Origin: Thiomicrorhabdus sp.
GTDB taxonomy: Bacteria > Pseudomonadota > Gammaproteobacteria > Thiomicrospirales > Thiomicrospiraceae
Direction: 5' to 3'
Length of the DNA stretch: 64,000 nt
Assembly (NCBI RefSeq): GCF_963662555.1
Contig: NZ_OY759719.1
Span: 1,446,985 to 1,510,984, forward strand
This document shows, one piece after another, positions 35,186 through 44,342 of this stretch. The first letter of the stretch is position 1, and every line of letters begins with the position of its first letter. The notes below the pieces were generated by a model. It worked only from the letters and a program-made list of their open reading frames with translations, was not told the origin of the DNA and searched no databases. The translations under genes and the position numbers were made by a program.

Positions 35186-35956
35186 ATGAGTTTTGAGTTA
35201 ATCTTAGTGATTGTAACGGCAATCACGGGTGTAATTGCCTACGTAGATCGTGTAGTTTGGCGTCCTAAGAGACTGTCTGCAATGATGCCTGAAAAAGAGC
35301 CAATATTGGTTGAATATGCGCGCTCTTTATTTCCTGTTTTTTTAGTGGTATTGGTTTTACGTTCTTTTATTATTGAACCGTTTAGAATTCCTTCAGGTTC
35401 AATGTATCCAACATTACAAATAGGTGATTTTATTGCCGTTAATAAGTTTGCTTACGGAATTAAATTACCGGTATTACAAACTAAAATCATTCCTATCTCA
35501 GAACCTCAGCGTGGCGATGTTGTGGTCTTTAAATACCCAAATGATCCAGATGTTGATTACATCAAACGTGTTATTGGTTTACCAGGCGATAAAATTACCT
35601 ACATTGATAGAACACTTTTTATTAACGGTAAAGTTGTGCCGCAAAAATACATTGGTAAATACCATGGCACAGAATCAAGTGCCATTATGAATGGTGCCTC
35701 AGTGGTTCAAGAAACGTTTGATGATGGTAATATTCACCAAATCCTTTTAGATATGGATAAGTCTTCTGCTGATATGAAGACGGTTACCGTACCTGAAGGT
35801 CATTATTTTATGATGGGTGACAACCGTGATCACAGTAACGACAGTCGTTTTTGGGGCTTTGTTCCTGAGAAAAACCTAAAAGGTAAAGCTTTTGGTATCT
35901 GGATGAACTGGGATGATGGTTTACACCTAAACAGACTTGGAACAGGGATTCACTAA
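35186..35956 (+). CDS. lepB: Signal peptidase I
   Basis: Inner-membrane protease that removes signal peptides from exported proteins. The product is 256 residues. Two N-terminal hydrophobic segments (about 2-19 and 50-68) anchor it. The catalytic Ser lies in PSGSMYPTLQIGDF, and the catalytic Lys in DVDYIKRVIGLPGD. The late box GDNRDHSNDSRFWGFVP is typical. lepA ends 2 bp before it and rnc begins immediately after its stop, in the usual lepA-lepB-rnc-era order. Confidence 0.96.
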   Translation: MSFELILVIVTAITGVIAYVDRVVWRPKRLSAMMPEKEPILVEYARSLFPVFLVVLVLRSFIIEPFRIPSGSMYPTLQIGDFIAVNKFAYGIKLPVLQTKIIPISEPQRGDVVVFKYPNDPDVDYIKRVIGLPGDKITYIDRTLFINGKVVPQKYIGKYHGTESSAIMNGASVVQETFDDGNIHQILLDMDKSSADMKTVTVPEGHYFMMGDNRDHSNDSRFWGFVPEKNLKGKAFGIWMNWDDGLHLNRLGTGIH

Positions 35957-35957
35957 C

Positions 35958-36668
35958 ATGGCTAAGTCAAACGCTAAACTCTCTGTTGAACGCATGGCAA
36001 AATTACAGCAACTATCTAAAAAATTGGGTTACCAATATAACGATATTGCTTTATTACAGCATGCTCTTACCCACCGCAGTATGGGGGCAACCAACAATGA
36101 ACGTTTGGAATTTTTAGGCGATAGCTTAGTAAACTTTATGATTGCTGATGTTTTATTTCATCAGTTTAATCGTTTGCCAGAAGGTGATATGAGTCGTGTG
36201 CGTGCTCATTTAGTTAAAGGTGATACTTTAGCCGTTATTGGTAAAGAGTATGATTTAAGTGACTACCTCGTACTTGGGCCAGGTGAATTAAAAAGCGGTG
36301 GCTTTAGAAGAAACTCCATTATTGCCGATTCGGTTGAAGCGATTATTGCCTCTGTCTATGAAGATGGTGGTTTAGACGTTTGTAGAGAATTAGTCATGCG
36401 TTTTTATAAAAAACGCCTTGAAGAGTTAGACCCTAAAAAAGTGGGTAAAGATCCTAAAACACGTCTGCAAGAATATCTGCAATCACATAACGAAGATTTA
36501 CCAGAATACAGCATTATCAGCGTAAACGGTGCGGCACATGCCCAAGAGTTTACGGTCTCTTGTTATGTAGGTAAATTAAATTCAAAATTTGAAGCAAACG
36601 CCTCAAACCGCAGAAAAGCTGAACAAAAAGCCGCAGAGATTGCATTAGAAGCACTGGGCGAACTATAG
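35958..36668 (+). CDS. rnc: Ribonuclease III
   Basis: Double-strand-specific endoribonuclease that processes rRNA precursors and some mRNAs. The product is 236 residues. The catalytic signature NERLEFLGDSLVNFM is followed by the acidic DSVEAIIASVYEDGG region. The C-terminal dsRNA-binding domain begins near KTRLQEYLQ and ends with NRRKAEQKAAEIALEAL. I chose ATG 35958, one base after the lepB stop; a longer frame starting at 35937 would overlap lepB. A 28-bp palindrome with a T-tract follows the gene. Confidence 0.96.
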   Translation: MAKSNAKLSVERMAKLQQLSKKLGYQYNDIALLQHALTHRSMGATNNERLEFLGDSLVNFMIADVLFHQFNRLPEGDMSRVRAHLVKGDTLAVIGKEYDLSDYLVLGPGELKSGGFRRNSIIADSVEAIIASVYEDGGLDVCRELVMRFYKKRLEELDPKKVGKDPKTRLQEYLQSHNEDLPEYSIISVNGAAHAQEFTVSCYVGKLNSKFEANASNRRKAEQKAAEIALEALGEL

Positions 36669-36708
36669 TTATCTTCAGCTGTTTTTGCTGGCTATTTCAG
36701 AAACAATT

Positions 36709-36742
36709 AAGCTTTTACCAGGCCTGGTAAAAGCTTTTATTT
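36709..36742. terminator. 28-bp palindrome terminator after rnc
   Basis: A perfect 28-bp palindrome (36709-36736): the core ACCAGGCCTGGT at 36717-36728 is extended by AAGCTTTT on the left and AAAAGCTT on the right, then TTTATTT. It lies between rnc and era and should at least partly separate them. Confidence 0.85.
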
Positions 36743-36799
36743 ACCGCACTTTATAAATTATAATAAATCATCTAATAGTATGATTATATTGAGAAAAAA

Positions 36800-37774
36800 A
36801 TGTCAGATAACGAATTATCTTTAGAAAAAATCCTAGCAGGTTCTGCTGAACAAGATGCAGAAGCGGTTACAGATTACCAAGCTGGCTTTGCCGCGGTAAT
36901 TGGTCGTCCAAATGTGGGTAAATCCACAATTATGAACGAGATGCTAGGTCAAAAACTCAGTATTACTTCTCATAAACCACAAACCACTCGCCACCGTATT
37001 CACGGTATTTACACCACGCCAGAACACCAAATTATTTATGTGGATACTCCAGGTATGCATTTGGGCGGTGAAAAGTCGATTAACGAATACATGAACCGCA
37101 CAGCCAATAGTGCATTTGCAGATGTGGACGTCATTTTATTTGTGGTAGAAGCAGGGCGTTGGACCAAAGAAGATGCCGCAGTCGCTAAAAAGCTAGAAGG
37201 TATTGATACGCCAGTTGTGGTTTTGATGAATAAAATCGATAACTACAAAAACAAAGAAGACCTGTTTCCGTTTATGCAAAAAGTTGGCGAAAACGTCAAG
37301 ATGGATACCTTAATCCCCATTTCTGCTTACAAGAAAAACGGCTTGGATTTGATTAAAAAAGAAGTGCTTAAATATCTTCCGCATCAAGAAAAAATCTTTC
37401 CAGAAGAATATGTTACCGATCGTTCGCAACGTTTTTTAGCTGCAGAAATTATTCGTGAAAAGCTAATGCGTACTTTGGGTGAAGAAGTGCCTTATGGTTC
37501 AACGGTTGAAATTGAACAGTTTAAATACGATAAAGAAGAAGACCGTTGGTTTATTAATGCCTTAATTTTGGTTGAAAGAAAAGGCCAAAAACAGATTGTT
37601 ATTGGTAAAAAGGGAGCTCTCATTAAAGAGATGGGAATACAGGCTCGTAAAGATTTGATAGCACTGCTAGATGGTCGTGTGCATCTAGAGCTTTGGGTTA
37701 AAGTCAAAGAAAACTGGTCTGATGATGCTCGTGCCTTAGCCAGTTTGGGGTATGACGATAATTATTCAAGTTAA
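36800..37774 (+). CDS. era: GTPase Era
   Basis: Essential GTPase that binds 16S rRNA and supports 30S subunit assembly. The product is 324 residues, about 23 longer than E. coli Era owing to an acidic N-terminal extension (1-27). The G motifs are GRPNVGKS (35-42), the T/SxxKPQTTRHRI switch, DTPGMHLGG and MNKIDNYKN. The C-terminal KH RNA-binding domain contains VIGKKGALIKEMGIQAR. recO begins 28 bp downstream. Confidence 0.96.
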   Translation: MSDNELSLEKILAGSAEQDAEAVTDYQAGFAAVIGRPNVGKSTIMNEMLGQKLSITSHKPQTTRHRIHGIYTTPEHQIIYVDTPGMHLGGEKSINEYMNRTANSAFADVDVILFVVEAGRWTKEDAAVAKKLEGIDTPVVVLMNKIDNYKNKEDLFPFMQKVGENVKMDTLIPISAYKKNGLDLIKKEVLKYLPHQEKIFPEEYVTDRSQRFLAAEIIREKLMRTLGEEVPYGSTVEIEQFKYDKEEDRWFINALILVERKGQKQIVIGKKGALIKEMGIQARKDLIALLDGRVHLELWVKVKENWSDDARALASLGYDDNYSS

Positions 37775-37802
37775 TATTGTCTTAGATTAGGTTTTCTGAG
37801 TT

Positions 37803-38522
37803 ATGGAGATAGAACAGTCTGCTTTTGTTCTGCATTCTCGACCTTACAGAGAAACCAGTGCCTTAGTAACTTTTTTTACCCCTGAATACGGCAAAATGAA
37901 TGGCGTAGTGCGTGGGGTAAGAGGTGGTCGCAAAACCTCATCTCAAAAAACGGCACTGTTACAACCGTTTCAAAAACTCACTATTCAGTGGAGAGAAAAA
38001 CCCAATAATCGTTCTGATTTAGTTAGTATTCAACAGATAGAAATGGCTCCACTTCGTTTTCCCTTAATGGCTGAAGCTAATATTTGCGGGTTATATATCA
38101 ATGAATTGTTATACCGCTTACTGTTTCCGCAGGTTGCCACTGAAACACTTTTTGAAATCTATCAGCAAACTTTGTATGAATTACTTGCAGCTAAACAACG
38201 TTCTGACCAGGCCTGGTCATTAAGGCAATTTGAATACCAACTGCTTACAGAAATGGGACATGGTATTCAATGCGATACAGATATGAATCAACAAGCTATT
38301 TTGCCAGATCAGGATTACTATTTTTACCCACAACATGGTGCGGTATTAGCCACTTTAGACAGTCAAAAACAAGGTGTGCCCATAAAAGGACAATGTTTGT
38401 TAGCACTTCAAGATATGCTTTATTGCGAAGCTTGTTTGCCAGATTTAAAACGCTTATTTAGAAGCGTATTAAGCATTTATTTAGGCAATAAGCCGATAAT
38501 GACTCGCGAACTTTTTAAGTAA
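37803..38522 (+). CDS. recO: DNA repair protein RecO
   Basis: Helps RecR load RecA onto SSB-coated gaps in recombinational repair. The product is 239 residues. The N-terminal OB-fold region reads AFVLHSRPYRETSALVTFFT, followed by GVVRGVRGGRK and a central helical region with NELLYRLLFPQ. It lies in the conserved rnc-era-recO-pdxJ run. The exact palindrome core at 38206-38217 falls in frame and encodes Gln-Ala-Trp within the helical domain. Confidence 0.94.
   Translation: MEIEQSAFVLHSRPYRETSALVTFFTPEYGKMNGVVRGVRGGRKTSSQKTALLQPFQKLTIQWREKPNNRSDLVSIQQIEMAPLRFPLMAEANICGLYINELLYRLLFPQVATETLFEIYQQTLYELLAAKQRSDQAWSLRQFEYQLLTEMGHGIQCDTDMNQQAILPDQDYYFYPQHGAVLATLDSQKQGVPIKGQCLLALQDMLYCEACLPDLKRLFRSVLSIYLGNKPIMTRELFK
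38206..38217. repeat. Palindrome core inside recO
   Basis: Exact ACCAGGCCTGGT, extended by two pairs to TGACCAGGCCTGGTCA. It is read as (D)QAW in RecO. Confidence 0.95.
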
Positions 38523-38563
38523 ACTCTTTTTTTCTGTCTAATACAGTTTTTTTCAATGATATT

Positions 38564-38580
38564 TCACCGTTAAACGGTGA
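38564..38580. other. Small hairpin between recO and pdxJ
   Basis: TCACCGT and ACGGTGA around a three-base loop. The following tract is A/T-mixed without a T-run, so a terminator role is doubtful. Confidence 0.45.
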
Positions 38581-38662
38581 TAATAAGTCACTTAATTTTA
38601 TTGAGACCTCACTCATTTAAAGGTCTTAACATGTTTATTCACGCTATTTTCAAGGAAAAGTA

Positions 38663-39430
38663 ATGAATCCAATTTACCTAGGTTTAAATATTGATCACGT
38701 TGCCACTTTACGCCAAGCTCGAGGGACTCGCTATCCAGACCCTATCAAAGCAGCGTTAGATGCCGAAATGGCAGGTGCAGACAGTATTACATTGCACCTA
38801 CGTGAAGATAGACGCCATATTCAAGATGAGGATGTGGTTAAAATCTCAGCGATGCGTCAAACCAAAGTAAACCTTGAAATGGCGGCCACTGAAGAGATGG
38901 TGCAAATTGCCATTAAGCAACAACCTGAAGATGTGTGCTTAGTACCAGAAAAACGTGAAGAGCTGACCACTGAAGGTGGTTTAGATGTGGCAGGACAAAA
39001 AGCTTGGTTAACCGATGTTTGTGCTCGTTTAGCTCAAGCGGGTTGCCGTGTATCTTTGTTTATTGATCCAGATGAAACACAAATTGAAGCTGCTAAAGAA
39101 GTGGGGGCACCAGTAATTGAACTGCATACTGGAACTTACGCTGAATTAGAAAATCCAGCAGAAATTGCTGCAGAAATCGCCCGTATTCAACACGCGGCAG
39201 AATACGCAAATCGTTTAGGTTTAGTGGTTAATGCTGGGCATGGTTTGCATTATCACAATGTTCAACCAATAGCGGCAATGAAAGAGATTGAAGAGCTTAA
39301 TATTGGGCACGCTATTATTGCTCAAGCCATCTACTCAGGTTTGCCAGAGGCTGTGAGAGAGATGAAACGTTTAATGATTGAAGCTCGTCAGCAAGCGTAT
39401 TTAAATGATTCTAGTTCAACTGATGCATAG
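38663..39430 (+). CDS. pdxJ: Pyridoxine 5'-phosphate synthase
   Basis: Condenses 3-amino-2-oxopropyl phosphate with deoxyxylulose 5-phosphate to pyridoxine 5'-phosphate, the last step of de novo vitamin B6 synthesis. The product is 255 residues. The start [20 protein letters not shown] holds the conserved His and Arg. [28 protein letters not shown] and [14 protein letters not shown] are further family blocks. AAGGAAAAG provides a good ribosome site. acpS starts 9 bp after the stop, the common pdxJ-acpS pair. Confidence 0.97.
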   Translation: MNPIYLGLNIDHVATLRQARGTRYPDPIKAALDAEMAGADSITLHLREDRRHIQDEDVVKISAMRQTKVNLEMAATEEMVQIAIKQQPEDVCLVPEKREELTTEGGLDVAGQKAWLTDVCARLAQAGCRVSLFIDPDETQIEAAKEVGAPVIELHTGTYAELENPAEIAAEIARIQHAAEYANRLGLVVNAGHGLHYHNVQPIAAMKEIEELNIGHAIIAQAIYSGLPEAVREMKRLMIEARQQAYLNDSSSTDA

Positions 39431-39439
39431 GCTGTTGCG

Positions 39440-39823
39440 ATGATAGTTGGCGTGGGTACAGATATTGTTGATGTAGAACGTATTGAAAAAGTCTATAAAA
39501 AGCAGGGTGATTCCTTTGCTCAACGATTGCTTTCAGAAGCTGAGTTACATGAGTTTACCAATCAACTTTATCCAGAACGATTTTTAGCCAAACGTTGGGC
39601 GCTAAAAGAAGCGGTATCTAAAGCCTTGGGTACCGGTATTTCTCAAGGTGTTCGCTTTAAAGATATGACGGTTGCTCACAAAGAGAGTGGTCAGCCGGTT
39701 TTAGTCTTAGCGGGCTCAACCTTAGAAAAATCCAATGAGTTGGGTATTACTGACTGGGCGATAAGCATTAGTGACGAAAAGCATCACACTGTTGCTTTTG
39801 TGGTCGCAGAACAGCGAACTTAG
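39440..39823 (+). CDS. acpS: Holo-[acyl-carrier-protein] synthase
   Basis: Transfers the phosphopantetheine arm from CoA to apo-ACP for fatty acid synthesis. The product is 127 residues, the family length. The metal-binding Asp lies in GVGTDIVDVERIEKV, and the CoA-binding Glu/Lys in RFLAKRWALKEAVSKALGTG. It ends the lepA-to-acpS run; the DUF445 gene follows after 55 bp with its own ribosome site. Confidence 0.96.
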   Translation: MIVGVGTDIVDVERIEKVYKKQGDSFAQRLLSEAELHEFTNQLYPERFLAKRWALKEAVSKALGTGISQGVRFKDMTVAHKESGQPVLVLAGSTLEKSNELGITDWAISISDEKHHTVAFVVAEQRT

Positions 39824-39878
39824 TAATATAAATTTAATTACGAATAAACCATTCAACAGATATTAGGAGTTTTTTAGC

Positions 39879-40592
39879 ATGAATAAATCGCTTGTTACTA
39901 ACTTAACAGCAGTAATTCTTATCGTTTTAGGTTACGTTTTAGAGAATACGTTTCTTTTAATGATGGGAATTTTTGCTTTGTCTGGAGCTTTAACCAACTG
40001 GTTAGCGATCTATATGTTATTTGAAAAAGTACCAGGCCTGGTAGGTTCTGGTGTGATTCCTAACCGTTTTGAAGAGTTTAAAACAGCCATTAAATCTTTA
40101 ATGATGGAACAGTTTTTTACTCAAGAAAATATAGATAAGTTTGTTTCTAACAGTGCTCAAAATTCAAAATTCGAGTTAAAACCTATTATAGAAAAAGTCG
40201 ATTTAACCCCTTCTTATGAACGTCTGGTTGAAGTGATTATGAACTCATCATTTGGTTCAATGTTAGGGATGTTTGGTGGGGCAGATGCATTAACACCGTT
40301 AAAAGAACCGTTTTTAACCAATATGCAGAGTTCATTAATCGAAATGACGCAAACCGATGAATTTCACCAAATGCTTCAAGAAGAGCTAGATCAACCCGAT
40401 GTTATGGCAGATATTCAAGCCAAAGTTGCCGAAATCATTGATGCTCGTTTAGAAGAGCTAACGCCTCAGTTGGTTAAAGAGATGGTGCAAAAAATGATTA
40501 AAGAGCATCTTGGATGGTTAGTTGTTTGGGGTGGTGTATTTGGTGCTTTAATTGGCCTAATCACTACTGCACTTATGATGATGCCGTTATAA
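39879..40592 (+). CDS. DUF445-family membrane protein
   Basis: A 237-residue protein with transmembrane helices at both ends (about 8-38 and 213-235) and a soluble helical middle, the arrangement of DUF445/YheB-type proteins. The early GALTNWLAIYMLFEKVPG followed by GVIPNRFEEFKTAI is the family signature. The function is unknown. An exact palindrome core (40031-40042) lies inside that signature and encodes PGLV. The gene ends at a near-perfect 34-bp palindrome terminator. Confidence 0.85.
   Translation: MNKSLVTNLTAVILIVLGYVLENTFLLMMGIFALSGALTNWLAIYMLFEKVPGLVGSGVIPNRFEEFKTAIKSLMMEQFFTQENIDKFVSNSAQNSKFELKPIIEKVDLTPSYERLVEVIMNSSFGSMLGMFGGADALTPLKEPFLTNMQSSLIEMTQTDEFHQMLQEELDQPDVMADIQAKVAEIIDARLEELTPQLVKEMVQKMIKEHLGWLVVWGGVFGALIGLITTALMMMPL
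40031..40042. repeat. Palindrome core inside the DUF445 gene
   Basis: Exact ACCAGGCCTGGT, extended to TACCAGGCCTGGTA, read as Pro-Gly-Leu-Val. Confidence 0.95.
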
Positions 40593-40616
40593 CACTTCAA
40601 AACCGATTCGTATCTC

Positions 40617-40656
40617 AAAGCTAAATTACCAGGCCTGGTAGTTTAGCTTTTTGTAT
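40617..40656. terminator. Palindrome terminator after the DUF445 gene
   Basis: Core at 40628-40639 with outer arms AAAGCTAAATT and AGTTTAGCTTT (one mismatch), about 34 bp in all, followed by a T-rich stretch. Confidence 0.85.
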
Positions 40657-40704
40657 TTATATTCACACCATCATATATTTTAATTTTTAAAAAAGACTCT
40701 GCTT

Positions 40705-41613
40705 ATGGTCATGACAGCATTTCCAATTTGGGCGTTACTCTTAAGTGGTTTAGCCATGGTTTTTCCGCAACTATTTGTGGATTTGAAATCATGGATTGTC
40801 CCTTTACTAATGCTGGTTATGCTCGGTATGGGGTTAACGCTTAAGTGGCAAGACTTTCAGCAGGTTTGGCAGCATCGGTTTGTGGTGGCTTTAGGTGTTG
40901 CCATCCAATTTTTGGTTATGCCATTTGCCGCTTGGCTGCTCTCTATGTTATTTGGGCTCTCTTTAGAGCTCACCATTGGCATGATGTTAGTAGGTGCAAC
41001 CGCAGGAGGTACCGCTTCTAATGTCATTGCGTATTTGGCAAAAGGTGATGTTGCTTTATCAGTTAGCATGACACTAATTTCTACTTTAGCCGCTGTTTTT
41101 TTATTGCCGTTATTAACATGGTTGTATATTGGCCAAAAAGTGGATGTGCCAGTGATGTCTATGTTGATGATGTTACTAAAGTTGATTGTGTTGCCGATTT
41201 TAATGGGCATGGCAATTAATCATTTTTGGCATGCTAAACTACAAAAAGTGTTGCCTTTGTTTCCGCTGTTTTCTATGGCTGTGATTTTATTAATTATTGC
41301 TATAGTGGTAGCGTTAAATGCTAATAATATTGAAACCGTTGCCTGGACGGTGATTGCGGCGGTGATATTGCACAATTTAATTGGTATGACCTCTGGATAC
41401 TATTTAGCCAGAAAGTTTGGTTACGATTCTGTAATTGCCAGAACGGTTGCAATAGAAGTGGGTATGCAAAACTCAGGCTTAAGTGTGGCTTTAGCCCTTA
41501 AATATTTTACCGCCGCTAGTGCTTTGCCAGGGGCGGTGTTTAGTATTTGGCATAATATTTCAGGATCGGTTTTTGCCAGTTATTGGCAAAAGAAAGATAA
41601 GTCACCTAAGTAA
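40705..41613 (+). CDS. Bile acid:sodium symporter (BASS) family transporter
   Basis: A 302-residue inner-membrane protein with about nine to ten hydrophobic helices. Family segments are VMLGMGLTLKWQDF near residue 40, GATAGGTASNVIAYLAKGDV near 95-115 and VGMQNSGLSVALALKYF near 255-272; the last two line the substrate and sodium sites in BASS proteins. The substrate, an organic anion, cannot be predicted. It is flanked by two palindrome sites, so it is probably transcribed separately from the DUF445 gene and nnrS. Confidence 0.88.
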   Translation: MVMTAFPIWALLLSGLAMVFPQLFVDLKSWIVPLLMLVMLGMGLTLKWQDFQQVWQHRFVVALGVAIQFLVMPFAAWLLSMLFGLSLELTIGMMLVGATAGGTASNVIAYLAKGDVALSVSMTLISTLAAVFLLPLLTWLYIGQKVDVPVMSMLMMLLKLIVLPILMGMAINHFWHAKLQKVLPLFPLFSMAVILLIIAIVVALNANNIETVAWTVIAAVILHNLIGMTSGYYLARKFGYDSVIARTVAIEVGMQNSGLSVALALKYFTAASALPGAVFSIWHNISGSVFASYWQKKDKSPK

Positions 41614-41693
41614 TCATTTAATGAGTCAACTAGTCAACTAGCGACAGCAGCCTTATTTTTGAGATAACTAAATCTTACTTATAAAAGAGAATT

Positions 41694-41705
41694 ACCAGGC
41701 CTGGT
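41694..41705. repeat. Palindrome between the BASS transporter gene and nnrS
   Basis: Exact core; arms TT/AA extend it to TTACCAGGCCTGGTAA, followed by AAATTTTAAA. It probably acts as a terminator of the transporter gene. A short tandem AGTCAACT lies upstream near 41626-41642. Confidence 0.85.
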
Positions 41706-41753
41706 AAAATTTTAAAAATTTAAACCTCATTGGCTTAAAGGCTTTACAGAATT

Positions 41754-42926
41754 ATGTATTTTTTTGACCGAGCTTTCCGTTCATTTTTTCTTGGTGGAGC
41801 GATCTTTGCCACCATTTCCATGCTTGTTTGGTGGCTTAATTATCCTGTACTAAATGCAAGCTTAAAGCTAACCAGTTTTTCAGGTATTTCTCCTATTTAT
41901 TGGCATGGTCATGAGATGGTTTTTGGTTACGCCTTGGCAACGGTAACGGGTTTTTTACTTACCGCAGTAATGAACTGGACGGGTTTAAACTCAGCTTCTG
42001 GTAAGTGGTTGGCGGGTTTATTTGTTTTATGGTTATTAGCACGTTTTGGTTATTTGGTTGATCTACCTATCCAATACATTGCCATTGCTGATATCGGCTT
42101 TACCATAGGTCTATTTTTACACTTCTTTATACCCGTGTATAAAACCAAACAGTGGAAACAAGCTGGTTTAGCCGTTAAATTCTTTTTGCTAATTTTCGCT
42201 AATACTCTCTATTATTCAGGTGCGTTAGGCTTACTGCAAAAAGGCGAGTACTGGGGCATGATAGCTGGGCTGTTTTTGGTCTTGGCCATTAATTTAACTA
42301 TGATGCGTCGCTTGATTCCGTTTTTTACCGAGAAAGCTTTAGGATTGCCAGAAAAAGTGAATGAAAAATGGCTTGATGCATCAGCAGTAGGCGGCTTTTT
42401 AGGGTTAATGATTGTCGTAATGTTTGCACCCAACCATTGGCTAATCACTGTTATAGCATTTCCGCTTGGGTTTATTCATAGCTGGCGTTGGTTAAAATGG
42501 TATCACCCTAAAATCTGGAAAATCACACTACTTTGGCCGTTACATGTCTCTTATGCCTTTATGATTTTAGGGATGTTTTTGTATGGGTTTGTTGGCTTGA
42601 AAATGGTCAGTGAGTCTTTAGCCATTCACGCTTTAGCCGCTGGTGGTATCGGTTTATTGTGCTCATCAATGATGGCGAGAATCTCTTTAGGACATACCAA
42701 TAGAAATGTATTTGAACCTCCTAAAATAGTCGTTGCAGTATTTGCTTTGTTAACGATTACCGCTATTGTTAGAGTTATTTTACCGTTGGTAGATGCCAGT
42801 CACTATGTTTTATGGATGCATCTCAGCCAATGGGGTTGGGCGATAAGTTTTGCCATTTTAACCATTGTCTATTGGTCAATTTTAACTAAGCCGAGTCCTA
42901 TAAAAGATAGCGGAATCAGGCTGTGA
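41754..42926 (+). CDS. nnrS: NnrS-family heme/copper membrane protein
   Basis: A 390-residue inner-membrane protein with about twelve hydrophobic helices. NnrS proteins contain heme and copper and protect against or respond to nitric oxide. The N-terminal FRSFFLGGAIFA and the His-rich ISPIYWHGHEMVFGYALAT (about 45-63) are diagnostic, as are MMRRLIPFFTEKALG and the late ALAAGGIGLLCSSMMARISL. No denitrification genes are present in this window. It is convergent with yeeE across a hairpin. Confidence 0.92.
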   Translation: MYFFDRAFRSFFLGGAIFATISMLVWWLNYPVLNASLKLTSFSGISPIYWHGHEMVFGYALATVTGFLLTAVMNWTGLNSASGKWLAGLFVLWLLARFGYLVDLPIQYIAIADIGFTIGLFLHFFIPVYKTKQWKQAGLAVKFFLLIFANTLYYSGALGLLQKGEYWGMIAGLFLVLAINLTMMRRLIPFFTEKALGLPEKVNEKWLDASAVGGFLGLMIVVMFAPNHWLITVIAFPLGFIHSWRWLKWYHPKIWKITLLWPLHVSYAFMILGMFLYGFVGLKMVSESLAIHALAAGGIGLLCSSMMARISLGHTNRNVFEPPKIVVAVFALLTITAIVRVILPLVDASHYVLWMHLSQWGWAISFAILTIVYWSILTKPSPIKDSGIRL

Positions 42927-42937
42927 TATTTAATGTT

Positions 42938-42987
42938 ATAGATTATGGGTTCATTATTTGAATTCATTATTTAAATTCATAATCTAT
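42938..42987. terminator. Hairpin between nnrS and yeeE
   Basis: Arms ATAGATTATG and CATAATCTAT enclose about 30 bases that hold two copies of TTCATTATTT. It lies between convergent genes; no strong T-run, so termination would be imperfect. Confidence 0.55.
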
Positions 42988-42996
42988 TACTCATCA

Positions 42997-44151
42997 TTAA
43001 GTCTTAATATTAAAAACTTGTTTTCTAATCATTAAACCTAACATATTGCCAAATAACGCAAACACTAACCATACCCATCCGTGTAAACTGCCAGAGGCAA
43101 TACCGCTAAAAAAAGCCCCAATATTACAGCCAGAAGCCATAACCGCACCAAACCCCATAATGGTACCGCCAATCATACTCGCGGCTAAGGCTTTTGCACT
43201 AATCTTTACCTTTATTCTTGGGTGAATTAGTGAGGCAATAAAAGCCCCTAAAATGACGCCTATCGTTGTTAAACTCACGGTGTTTTCAAACAGTCCTTGA
43301 TTCATTCGGGTACTGTTTTCCATGGTGTAATCCCAAAATGTCCAATCAATAGAAAGACCAAATAAATCAATTAAGCTCGTTCCCCAATACGGAAAAACTG
43401 AACTAATAGACCAAGGTGTACCTGATATAAACAGCAGCGAAGCATTTAAAAATGCCAAGCTGATGGCTGCGGCTAAAAACGGGTGTGTCTTTAAAAAATG
43501 CTGTTTAGCGATTAAAGGTTGATAATCTTGATGATGGCGTTGCTCTAAACGTTTTAATAACAGATACAAAAATGCCAATAAAAGCAGTTGAATCAATAAA
43601 CCTAACGCCCAACCAAACTGACGTTGAAAAGCAAAGGGTTCAAAAACAGGTAATTGATTCCAGTCAGCAAAAGTCATGGCTGCCAAGCTGCCGCCAATAA
43701 TCATAAACAGTAGGGTAGAGAACGACATAGCCTGTAACTGGCCCACTCGGTTAAGTGTACCTGAGGTGCATCCACAGCCAATTTGCATGCCTATTCCAAA
43801 AATAAATGCCCCTAATGGTATGGCTAAACTCAATGGGCGAATAAACCCAGTAAAGGTTTGCTCGTGCCAAGCTTGTAGGGCTAAAAGCGGGGCAAACAAG
43901 AGTATCGCTATAGCTAACAACCAAATAATTGATCGCATACCTGCGGTGCGTTTTTCTGTAATAGAAGAGCGAAAACTACTGCTAAAACCAAACTGAAAGT
44001 AATTTAAACTAGCACCCAAAAGAGCACCAATTAATATTAAATTAAAGGTGAATAGTTGGCTATTTTGCATAACGTTATTTAGAGCAAACACCCATAATGG
44101 TGACGTTAAAAGCAAAATGTAGAGAAAAAATTTTGTGCGATTCATAAACAT
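42997..44151 (-). CDS. YeeE/YedE-family sulfur-compound transporter
   Basis: A 384-residue inner-membrane protein with about ten helices. The two pseudo-symmetric halves carry the Cys motifs of this family: GIGMQIGCGCTSGTLNRVG in the first half and AVMASGCNIGAFFSGIASGS in the second. In characterised members (the TsuA type) these cysteines conduct thiosulfate into the cell. This suits a sulfur-oxidising or sulfur-assimilating bacterium, but the substrate here is inferred. It lies downstream of the HlyD gene on the same strand, separated by a 28-bp palindrome. Confidence 0.9.
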   Translation of the reverse strand: MFMNRTKFFLYILLLTSPLWVFALNNVMQNSQLFTFNLILIGALLGASLNYFQFGFSSSFRSSITEKRTAGMRSIIWLLAIAILLFAPLLALQAWHEQTFTGFIRPLSLAIPLGAFIFGIGMQIGCGCTSGTLNRVGQLQAMSFSTLLFMIIGGSLAAMTFADWNQLPVFEPFAFQRQFGWALGLLIQLLLLAFLYLLLKRLEQRHHQDYQPLIAKQHFLKTHPFLAAAISLAFLNASLLFISGTPWSISSVFPYWGTSLIDLFGLSIDWTFWDYTMENSTRMNQGLFENTVSLTTIGVILGAFIASLIHPRIKVKISAKALAASMIGGTIMGFGAVMASGCNIGAFFSGIASGSLHGWVWLVFALFGNMLGLMIRKQVFNIKT

Positions 44152-44283
44152 ATCCCAAGATTGATAAAGATATGTTAATAAGTTTTGTTTATTAAGTATA
44201 ATTAATAAAACTAATGGCTATATTGGTTATAACCACTGTTTTAAAGATCGTTATGCCCATTGTTATTTGTAGGTTCAAAGTAG

Positions 44284-44318
44284 AAAAGTAATTTACCAGG
44301 CCTGGTAAATTACTATTT
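44284..44318. terminator. 28-bp palindrome between the HlyD gene and yeeE
   Basis: A perfect 28-bp palindrome (44287-44314): AGTAATTT and AAATTACT arms around the core at 44295-44306. After one A-A mismatch, AAA/TTT pairs follow. It probably ends the exporter operon. Confidence 0.85.
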
Positions 44319-44342
44319 TAAAAGAGACGTTAATCTTTTTGA